A model generated the notes under the pieces. The model did not search any database. It saw nothing but the letters and a program-made list of their open reading frames with translations, and was not told the DNA's origin. The translations under genes and the position numbers were made by a program. Source: Calditrichota bacterium (lineage in GTDB: Bacteria; Calditrichota; Calditrichia; Calditrichales; Calditrichaceae). From it: DNA of 5,050 nucleotides. Every line of letters starts with the position of its first letter. The first letter of the stretch is position 1. Of the stretch, positions 1 through 5,050 are shown in pieces. The stretch covers positions 1 through 5,050 of the forward strand of contig JAJRSN010000087.1 of NCBI GenBank assembly GCA_024278715.1. Reading direction: 5' to 3'.

Positions 1-1287
1 CAAAATGATCCCAAAATACGATTAATCTTTGTCGCCGCGGGTAACGACGGAAATGAATCGCAAAACTACCTTAACAGTCGCGATGACATTGTTTCGGTTG
101 CGGCTACGAATTCCAGCGACGATGCCGCCAGCTTTACCAGTTACGGAACATGGGTGGATATTTCCGCGCCTGGCGATAATATTTTGAGCACCGATAAAAA
201 CGGCGGATATGTCTCGTTAAGCGGAACTTCCATGTCCACGCCTATCACAGCCAGCGTTGCCGCTTTAATCTGGTCTTATGATACTTCGCTTACCGCCGTA
301 CAAGTGGAAAATTATCTGTATCAGGGAGCGGACAATATCGATTCAAGATTAACAAGTAAGTATATCGGCAAAATGGGAGCCGGAAGGGTGAGCGCCAGAG
401 GCTCTTTGGATTTGATCATAAATCATGCGCCGATAGCCGTAGCCGACACCGCAACCGTTAACGAAGACGACTCCGTGAAAATTGCCGTTCTGGCAAACGA
501 TTCGGATCCCGACGGCGATAATCTTTTATTCACCGTGATCGTGAATCCTCAAAACGGTACGGTTACCCAAAACGGAGATACGCTTGTTTATTCGCCCGAC
601 GCCGATTTCTTTGGAAGCGACAGCTTCCGTTACCAATTAAACGATAATCGCGGCGGACTTGATACCGCAACAGTACGAATTACCGTTAATCCTGTGAACG
701 ATCCTCCTCAAATCGTGGGGCTTCCCAGCGACCTGTTCTTAAATGTCGGAGATTGCACAAGCCTTGGGATGGCGCAGTACGCTCAGGATATTGATACGCC
801 GGATTCGTTGCTTTCCTGGAGTTTTTCCGTGGACGATACCTTAGCCATCAGCTATTCCTTTTCAGACACGACCGATACGCTCGAAATTTGTTCGCTCGGT
901 CCAACGGGAACGTTTTATCTTTACACAACTTTAACCGATGACAGCGGCGCAAGCGATCAAGATACCATTGCCATTCATGTTGAAAATCCGAGCCTTGCGG
1001 GTGAGAATGATCAATCGATTCCAAAAAAATTCGATTTAAAGCCCAATTTTCCGAATCCGTTCAACCCCCGAACAACAATCAGCTATCAGTTGGCAAGAGC
1101 GGAACATGTGCAAATCAAAATTTACAATACGCAAGGGCAAAGAATAATGACCCTGATAGACGGAGTGCAGCCAGCCGGGTATTATAAGCTGACCTTCAGC
1201 GGTCAAAATCTGGCAAGCGGAATTTATTTTTATAAAATGAAAGCCGGTTCGTTCGAAAAAATGCGCAAAATGATTCTTTTGAAGTAA
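1..1287 (+). CDS. Secreted subtilisin-like (S8) serine protease with Ig/cadherin-like domains and T9SS-type C-terminal tail (5' truncated)
   Basis: The reading frame is open from base 1 to the TAA at 1285-1287, giving 428 visible residues; the start, the signal peptide and the catalytic Asp and His lie upstream. Numbered from base 1, residues 1-138 are the end of a peptidase S8 domain: VAAGNDG carries the oxyanion-hole Asn15, and GTSMSTP carries the nucleophile Ser77. Residues about 141-235 form a bacterial cadherin/Ig-like repeat (ANDSDPDGD near the front, NPVNDPP at the end). Residues about 236-328 form a second beta-sandwich with two cysteines (252 and 297) that could form a disulfide. Residues 344-428 are a type A sorting tail (NFPNPFNP at 349-356, ending in KMILLK). 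An ATG at 154 is internal to the protease domain and is not a start. The likely role is an extracellular or surface protease; its substrate is unknown. The family call is firm, and delivery by type IX secretion is inferred from the tail. Confidence 0.93.
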   Translation, partial: QNDPKIRLIFVAAGNDGNESQNYLNSRDDIVSVAATNSSDDAASFTSYGTWVDISAPGDNILSTDKNGGYVSLSGTSMSTPITASVAALIWSYDTSLTAVQVENYLYQGADNIDSRLTSKYIGKMGAGRVSARGSLDLIINHAPIAVADTATVNEDDSVKIAVLANDSDPDGDNLLFTVIVNPQNGTVTQNGDTLVYSPDADFFGSDSFRYQLNDNRGGLDTATVRITVNPVNDPPQIVGLPSDLFLNVGDCTSLGMAQYAQDIDTPDSLLSWSFSVDDTLAISYSFSDTTDTLEICSLGPTGTFYLYTTLTDDSGASDQDTIAIHVENPSLAGENDQSIPKKFDLKPNFPNPFNPRTTISYQLARAEHVQIKIYNTQGQRIMTLIDGVQPAGYYKLTFSGQNLASGIYFYKMKAGSFEKMRKMILLK

Positions 1288-1298
1288 AAAAGAATTTT
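1273..1298 (+). terminator. Possible weak AT-rich terminator hairpin overlapping the protease stop codon
   Basis: An 8-bp perfect inverted repeat (ATTCTTTT at 1273-1280, AAAAGAAT at 1288-1295) has a 7-base loop containing the TAA stop and is followed by a short T run (1295-1298). The stem holds only one G-C pair, so it would be unstable. It may be chance in AT-rich sequence, in which case the protease and the propeller gene could be co-transcribed. Confidence 0.25.
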
Positions 1299-1368
1299 GA
1301 ACGGTAAAATAAAACTGTGACTTATAACAACTCATTGTTTTTTATATTGATTTAAACTGAAACGGTTA

Positions 1369-1397
1369 TTGTAAAAATAATTTTACCGTAATATCTT
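1369..1397 (+). promoter_or_regulatory. Weak candidate sigma-70 promoter for the propeller gene
   Basis: TTGTAA (1369-1374) and TATCTT (1392-1397) are separated by 17 bases, and each matches four of six consensus positions. Transcription would start around 1404, about 40 bases before the ATG at 1444. The surrounding 156-base gap is very AT-rich, so such matches arise easily by chance. It is offered only as the best candidate seen in this gap. Confidence 0.2.
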
Positions 1398-1428
1398 AAT
1401 TCTTTAATAAAATAGCCGTTACGTATTG

Positions 1429-1434
1429 AGGAGG
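1429..1434 (+). promoter_or_regulatory. Ribosome binding site AGGAGG that fixes the propeller start at 1444
   Basis: A full AGGAGG lies 9 bases before the ATG at 1444. An in-frame TTG at 1426 would extend the protein by six residues, but the Shine-Dalgarno would then sit inside the coding sequence. The ATG is therefore the start. Confidence 0.85.
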
Positions 1435-1443
1435 TCGAAGACT

Positions 1444-3354
1444 ATGGCGTTTAAAAAATGTAAATTCAGTATTTTAATACTTTTTGCCTATAGCGCGCTA
1501 ATATTTGCACAAACCGATCCTTTCCAGAGCCCAATCATACTTTACGATGAAACCAATGAATGCCTGGGCGTAGCCATCGGTGATTACAACAACGATGGGT
1601 TTGACGATGTCTTTATCGCTCGCGGTAATTCAAGTGACGGAACCGCCACCACAAATTTATTATTCAAAAATAATTCGGGATCGCTTGTTTTCGACGGAAG
1701 CGCCGGTTTAACAACGGATTTGGATCTTTCGGTCGGAGCATCGTGGGGCGATTATAACAACGACGGTTATATCGATTTATATGTGGCTAGCGCAAAACCG
1801 GGTTCCTATCCTATTACGCCGGTCCCGCCGAACTCTCTTTATTTAAACAACGGCGACGGTACTTTTACAAAGGTGCTTAGCTCGGCAGGACCGCTTGTTA
1901 CGGATTCTCTGGATTCCAGAGCTGTGGGTTGGGGAGATCGCAATAACGACGGGCTTTTAGACATGTTCATCAATAACGGTAAAGTGAATTTCGGCTATAA
2001 TCAGTTGGTACCGAACAGCTTTTATACCAACCTTGACGGATCATTATTTCACAGAGATTCGGTAAGCGACGTAGGAATGATCGTCAGCGACAGCACCCCT
2101 TACCAGACATTTGCCGCGGCTTTTAGCTGGAGTGATTATAATAATGACGGTTATAGCGACATCTTTAATTGTTCGGGTTTTGCCGGAAACGGATCGAGGA
2201 ACCGTTTGTGGAAAAATGATAACGGCAACGGCTTTATCGAAGTTTTAAGCAATGTTTTTCAGGATACTACCGGAGGTATTCGGTTTGCCAGCGGCGGTTG
2301 CAGTTGGGGCGATTTTAACAACGACTGGAAGATGGATCTGTTTGTAACAAATCAAATCGATAGTCCCGCGGGAAATAATTTTCTTTATGTCAATTACAGC
2401 ACTGCCTCTCACGATTCGTTCAAGTTTTTGGGAGCCTCAGCCGGAGATGTTTTTAATGATTGGTACTATTCTCAGGGTTCGGTGTGGGGCGATTTTGATA
2501 ATGACGGAGATTTGGACCTTTATACAACCAGCCGCGGTGCGGATCCCACCGATTTGTCGCGATTGTACATCAATTCCGGTTATCCTGATTACACCCTCAG
2601 CGCAATAACGAGCGTGGTTGAACAGTTGGATCCGGGAGACGGCTCCGGCAGGGGAGAAGGCAGAGCGGTGGCTTCGGCGGATATTAACGGAGACGGCGCG
2701 CTCGATCTTGTGGTGACGCGAATCGGAAAACCCTTGCTGTATCTGAATAAAGGGAACAACAATAATTTTGTTAGAATCAAACTGACCGGAAGAGATAACT
2801 ATACAAACAAATTAGCTATCGGCGCGCGGGTTAAAATTGTGGCTAATATCCCCGAGCAGGGAGGCGTTACCAGACAAATGCTGGAAGTTTCAGGTATGAC
2901 CGGAGGACTGGCGCAGAACAGTCAGGTTCTTCATTTCGGATTAGGCACGGCAGACAATATCGATTCCGTAATCGTTGAATGGCCCGTTTCCGGAAACGTT
3001 GACATTTACACAGATTTGGTTCCGAACGATACCTATAGTTTTCTGGAAAATGAACCGCCAAGCGCCGTTAACGAAAAGACATCCCTTGTTAATTCATATC
3101 GGCTCGGTCAAAACTACCCCAATCCGTTTAATCCCGAAACGGTCATTCCTTTTGTTCTGCAAAAGGCTGAAAAAGTAATCATCGAACTGTATGATGTAAA
3201 AGGTCAAAAAATAAGTACTCTTTATTCCGGTTATCGACCTGCGGGGAAAAATACCATTCGCTTTCATGCAAAAAATTTAGCTTCGGGAGTTTATCTCTAT
3301 TCAATAAAAGCGGGCAGTTTTAAAGCCATGCGTAAAATGATGGTTATCAAGTAG
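1444..3354 (+). CDS. Secreted FG-GAP/VCBS seven-bladed propeller protein with ASPIC/UnbV domain and T9SS-type tail
   Basis: This complete gene encodes 636 residues. Residues 1-22 are a signal peptide (Lys-rich start, hydrophobic core, IFA before Q23). Seven calcium-loop motifs of the D-x-N-N-D-G-x-x-D type begin at D47, D103, D165, D231, D290, D350 and D413. Their 56-66 residue spacing indicates a seven-bladed integrin-alpha-like beta-propeller. The fifth loop has Trp in place of the usual Gly (DFNNDW), and the seventh is DINGDG. Residues about 460-535 match the ASPIC/UnbV domain found after such propellers in CRTAC1-like proteins (GARVKI ... MTGGLAQNS ... HFGLG ... VIVEWP). Residues 554-636 are a type A sorting tail (NYPNPFNP at 557-564, ending in KMMVIK). 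It is probably an outer-surface or extracellular calcium-stabilised binding or adhesion protein; the ligand is unknown and no enzyme motif is visible. The tail resembles that of the upstream protease but is strongly diverged. Confidence 0.94.
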   Translation: MAFKKCKFSILILFAYSALIFAQTDPFQSPIILYDETNECLGVAIGDYNNDGFDDVFIARGNSSDGTATTNLLFKNNSGSLVFDGSAGLTTDLDLSVGASWGDYNNDGYIDLYVASAKPGSYPITPVPPNSLYLNNGDGTFTKVLSSAGPLVTDSLDSRAVGWGDRNNDGLLDMFINNGKVNFGYNQLVPNSFYTNLDGSLFHRDSVSDVGMIVSDSTPYQTFAAAFSWSDYNNDGYSDIFNCSGFAGNGSRNRLWKNDNGNGFIEVLSNVFQDTTGGIRFASGGCSWGDFNNDWKMDLFVTNQIDSPAGNNFLYVNYSTASHDSFKFLGASAGDVFNDWYYSQGSVWGDFDNDGDLDLYTTSRGADPTDLSRLYINSGYPDYTLSAITSVVEQLDPGDGSGRGEGRAVASADINGDGALDLVVTRIGKPLLYLNKGNNNNFVRIKLTGRDNYTNKLAIGARVKIVANIPEQGGVTRQMLEVSGMTGGLAQNSQVLHFGLGTADNIDSVIVEWPVSGNVDIYTDLVPNDTYSFLENEPPSAVNEKTSLVNSYRLGQNYPNPFNPETVIPFVLQKAEKVIIELYDVKGQKISTLYSGYRPAGKNTIRFHAKNLASGVYLYSIKAGSFKAMRKMMVIK

Positions 3355-3383
3355 AAAATCTTTCTCAGTTAAATCTATTTTTC

Positions 3384-3417
3384 AAAAGCCTCCTGTTTAT
3401 TCCGGGAGGCTTTTTTT
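3384..3417 (+). terminator. Strong intrinsic terminator after the propeller gene
   Basis: A perfect 10-bp stem pairs AAAAGCCTCC (3384-3393) with GGAGGCTTTT (3405-3414). Its 11-base loop can close slightly further, and a run of seven T (3411-3417) follows. It lies 29 bases after the TAG at 3352-3354. The A run on the left arm could make it partly bidirectional. It separates the two secreted-protein genes from the lipoprotein genes. Confidence 0.92.
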
Positions 3418-3583
3418 GAATCATGGAATAAAGTTCTAAACTTGCCGTTAAAATTACCGAAACTTTTAAAGGAGTTATCGTAATATTTAATAACAGTTTT
3501 TATGCAAATTTGATGATCGACACAGAAAAATACAACTGTTTATTTGTATTATTAACTAACTTTAATCGGGAACGTTAAATATT

Positions 3584-3612
3584 TTGATATTTTGAAATTA
3601 TTGTCTTATACT
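3584..3612 (+). promoter_or_regulatory. Sigma-70-type promoter for the lpoB-like gene
   Basis: TTGATA (3584-3589) and TATACT (3607-3612) are separated by exactly 17 bases; each matches five of six positions of TTGACA / TATAAT. Transcription would start near 3619, leaving a short leader of about 30 bases with the ribosome site at 3639-3644. Its position after a strong terminator and directly upstream of a gene supports the call. I see no operator-like palindrome on it. Confidence 0.65.
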
Positions 3613-3638
3613 GTAACCACATTCCCGAATGAAGCAAC

Positions 3639-3644
3639 GGGAGG
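3639..3644 (+). promoter_or_regulatory. Ribosome binding site GGGAGG that fixes the lpoB-like start at 3650
   Basis: GGGAGG lies 5 bases before the ATG at 3650. An in-frame ATG at 3629 would add seven charged residues (MKQREEI) ahead of the lipoprotein signal and would place this site inside the coding region. Starting at 3650 gives a conventional 23-residue lipoprotein signal. Confidence 0.8.
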
Positions 3645-3649
3645 AAATT

Positions 3650-4270
3650 ATGAAGACTTTTCCAAGACGTATTACAAGTATTTCCGTTTATCTTACACTT
3701 CTTTTTATAATATTTTCCTGTGCCGGACCAACCCGAACCGTCAAGCGCGTTCAGGTGGACGAAACGATTGATTTAAGCGGGCACTGGAACGATACAGACG
3801 CCCGTTTGACAGCGGAATCCATGGTTCGTGATGTGCTTTCAAGACCGTGGCTGCAAAACTTTATCAGTGAAAAAGGTCGGCAACCCGTGGTCATTGTGGG
3901 ACTAATCCGTAACAGAACCAGCGAACATATCGAAACAGCGATGTTTATTAAACATATCGAACGTGAACTTCTTAATTCCGGGCAGGTAAAGTTTGTCGCC
4001 TCAGATCGCGAAAGAGAAGCCCTGCGCAGAGAACGTCTCGATCAACAAAGTTTTGCCTCTCCCGAAAGCGCGAAGGAACTGGCTAATGAATTAGGCGCCG
4101 ATTTTATGCTGCAAGGCGTGATTACATCTGTCACCGATTCTTTTGAAGGTAAACGGGTCGTAAAATATCAGGTGAATCTGGAATTGATCGACATCGAAAA
4201 CAATACGAAAGTGTGGATCGGACAGAAAGAGATCAAAAAATTTATACAACAAAGTAAGTATAAATGGTAA
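3650..4270 (+). CDS. lpoB: LpoB-like outer-membrane lipoprotein (penicillin-binding protein activator family)
   Basis: This complete gene encodes 206 residues. Residues 1-23 are a lipoprotein signal with Lys/Arg near the start, a hydrophobic stretch, and a lipobox IFSC with the lipidated Cys at 24. The mature part matches the LpoB family: LSGHWNDTDAR (42-52), a PWL segment (66-68), PVVIVGLIRNRTSEHI (79-94), a helix-rich middle, GADFMLQGVI (149-158), and a closing strand pair KYQVNLELIDIE (172-183) with KVWIGQKEIKK (187-197). In E. coli, LpoB reaches from the outer membrane through the peptidoglycan to stimulate PBP1B. Whether a matching synthase domain exists in this lineage is unknown, so the family call is firm but the enzymatic partner is inference. 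It has its own promoter (3584-3612) and no clear terminator before the next lipoprotein gene. Confidence 0.88.
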   Translation: MKTFPRRITSISVYLTLLFIIFSCAGPTRTVKRVQVDETIDLSGHWNDTDARLTAESMVRDVLSRPWLQNFISEKGRQPVVIVGLIRNRTSEHIETAMFIKHIERELLNSGQVKFVASDREREALRRERLDQQSFASPESAKELANELGADFMLQGVITSVTDSFEGKRVVKYQVNLELIDIENNTKVWIGQKEIKKFIQQSKYKW

Positions 4271-4379
4271 AACGCAATTATAATGTTGAAAAACCCGTTT
4301 CGACAAAATCCGCTGTCAAAAATTCTTTAACTGCTTTCTAATGTCTGAAAGGAATGGGTTTAAATTTTTGTTTGGATTT

Positions 4380-4403
4380 GATCATTCAGACAAAATGATC
4401 TTT
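4380..4403 (+). other. Small hairpin in the spacer between the two lipoprotein genes
   Basis: GATCATT (4380-4386) and AATGATC (4394-4400) form a perfect 7-bp stem with a 7-base loop, followed by only three T. It is too AT-rich and the T run too short for a confident terminator. Part of its left arm and loop (TTCAGACA, 4385-4392) can alternatively pair with TGTCTGAA at 4342-4349. It could be a weak attenuator, an mRNA processing site, or chance. Confidence 0.3.
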
Positions 4404-4431
4404 AACCGTTAAAATTAATTGAAGTATCATT

Positions 4432-4436
4432 AAAGG
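4432..4436 (+). promoter_or_regulatory. Probable ribosome binding site AAAGG for the COG3014-like gene
   Basis: AAAGG ends 5 bases before the ATG at 4442 and 11 bases before a second in-frame ATG at 4448, so 4442 is slightly preferred. Either start keeps the complete lipoprotein signal. The site is weaker than those of the two genes upstream. Confidence 0.5.
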
Positions 4437-4441
4437 TTTTA

Positions 4442-5050
4442 ATGCGGATGGTATCATTTAAAAAGCTATTATACGTATTTGTTGCGGGCCTTCTGATTAT
4501 TGCCTGCGCTTCTTCGATAAAGCATGCGCAATATTTTGATACTGTAGTTGCCGACCTGCAACAAGAAAACTACCAAAACGCCATTAAAAAAGTTGAGCAG
4601 GCAAAAAAGCTCTCTCTTTATCGCAAAAAGGACCGGGTTCTTTATTATCTTGATATGGGTATCATTCATTTTTATCAGGGAGATTATCAAAAGAGCAACG
4701 AATACTTTGATCGCGCCGAAACGGCAATGGAAGAGCTGTTTACAAAAAGCGTTTCCAATGCCGCCATGTCTTTTCTGCTGAACGACAACGTGTTGGATTA
4801 TTACGGCGAAGTTTATGAAAATATTTATGTAAATGTTTTCAAAGCGATAAATTACATTCAATTGGGCTCGTTTGACGACGCCTTTGTGGAGATTAAACGG
4901 GTTAATATTAAATTACGCGAACTGGAGGATAAATACCGCGAATTGGTTGATTCGTATAATCGAACCGACACCACCGGCGTTAAAATTCAATATCAGGCTT
5001 CGGAATTTTATGATGACGCCCTCGCCCATTATTTAAGTTACATTGTCCAC
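4442..5050 (+). CDS. COG3014-like helical-repeat lipoprotein, N-terminal part (3' truncated by window end)
   Basis: An open frame runs from the ATG at 4442 to the window end without a stop (203 codons). Residues 1-21 are a lipoprotein signal (FKKLLYVFVAGLL, lipobox IIAC) with the lipidated Cys at 22. The rest is predominantly helical with TPR-like pairs: ENYQNAIKKVEQAKKL, YYLDMGIIHFYQGDYQKSNEYF, and the section around residues 111-160 containing LLNDNVLDYYGEVYEN and NYIQLGSFDDAFVEIKRV. The 'NDN ... Y.GE.YE ... A.NY..LG..DDA.VE..R' pattern is what I recall for the COG3014 lipoprotein family, commonly encoded beside LpoB-like genes. Family members are roughly 400-500 residues long, so about half is missing here. 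Its molecular function is not known to me; a scaffold or assembly role in the envelope is a guess from the repeats. It is probably co-transcribed with the lpoB-like gene. The family assignment is from memory of motifs and less sure than the lipoprotein call. Confidence 0.8.
   Translation, partial: MRMVSFKKLLYVFVAGLLIIACASSIKHAQYFDTVVADLQQENYQNAIKKVEQAKKLSLYRKKDRVLYYLDMGIIHFYQGDYQKSNEYFDRAETAMEELFTKSVSNAAMSFLLNDNVLDYYGEVYENIYVNVFKAINYIQLGSFDDAFVEIKRVNIKLRELEDKYRELVDSYNRTDTTGVKIQYQASEFYDDALAHYLSYIVH

Noticed and set aside
1036..1335. Open frame of 99 codons on the minus strand over the protease tail
   Set aside because: It is antisense to a well-recognised sorting tail and is best explained as a shadow of the real frame.
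1582..2706. Recurring GATTATAATAACGACGG-like DNA words as a DNA repeat array or CRISPR
   Set aside because: They encode the calcium loops of the propeller blades, vary at silent positions and sit inside one reading frame, so they are protein repeats.
3432..3575. Open stretch of 47 codons after an AAAGGAG motif in the spacer, ending at the TAA of CGTTAA
   Set aside because: It has no ATG, GTG or TTG at a proper distance from the motif (only ATC at 3477; the first in-frame ATG, at 3513, is too far). Composition is spacer-like and no recognisable domain is present.
3584..3649. Riboswitch or leader RNA upstream of the lpoB-like gene
   Set aside because: The inferred leader is only about 30 bases with no stem-loop, too short for a known riboswitch.
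4402..4430. TTAACC-17-TATCAT as a promoter for the COG3014-like gene
   Set aside because: Transcription would start near 4437, at or after the ribosome site at 4432-4436, so the message would lack it. Co-transcription from the promoter at 3584-3612 is simpler.
4469..4861. Open frame of 130 codons on the minus strand
   Set aside because: It lies wholly antisense to the lipoprotein gene starting at 4442, whose frame has a signal peptide, lipobox and family motifs. The antisense product shows no coherent domain.

Overview
The window (5,050 bases, AT-leaning, all genes on the + strand) looks like a chromosomal segment of a Gram-negative bacterium of the FCB superphylum. A Calditrichota-, Ignavibacteria- or KSB1-like lineage fits best. 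Two neighbouring secreted proteins end in the roughly 80-residue 'N[FY]PNPFNP ... ASG[IV]Y.Y..KAGSF..MRKM' tail typical of those groups (type IX secretion type A / FlgD-like sorting domain). Two further genes encode lipoproteins with clear lipoboxes. Strong Shine-Dalgarno sites and an E. coli-like -35/-10 promoter argue against a typical Bacteroidota genome. The phylum call is inference from these traits.

Layout. Bases 1-1287 hold the 3' part of a secreted subtilisin-family (S8) protease: the end of the catalytic domain with the oxyanion-hole Asn and the catalytic Ser, two Ig/cadherin-like domains, and the sorting tail. After a 156-base AT-rich gap, 1444-3354 encodes a complete secreted seven-bladed FG-GAP/VCBS beta-propeller with an ASPIC/UnbV domain and its own sorting tail. 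A strong intrinsic terminator (3384-3417) ends that unit. The AT-rich spacer from 3418 to 3583 holds no convincing gene. A good sigma-70-type promoter (3584-3612) then starts a second unit: an LpoB-like lipoprotein (3650-4270) and, 171 bases on, the N-terminal part of a COG3014-type helical-repeat lipoprotein (from 4442, running off the window end).

How they work together. The first two genes are probably exported across the outer membrane and anchored or released through the C-terminal tail; nothing indicates a shared substrate. The second pair is a recurrent association of two envelope lipoproteins. LpoB is known as an outer-membrane activator of a peptidoglycan synthase in enterobacteria, but its role in this lineage is not established, and the COG3014 partner has no assigned function that I know of. 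The most worthwhile lead is this lipoprotein pair and its structured spacer. Nothing in the window is clearly a novel defence, mobile or RNA system.
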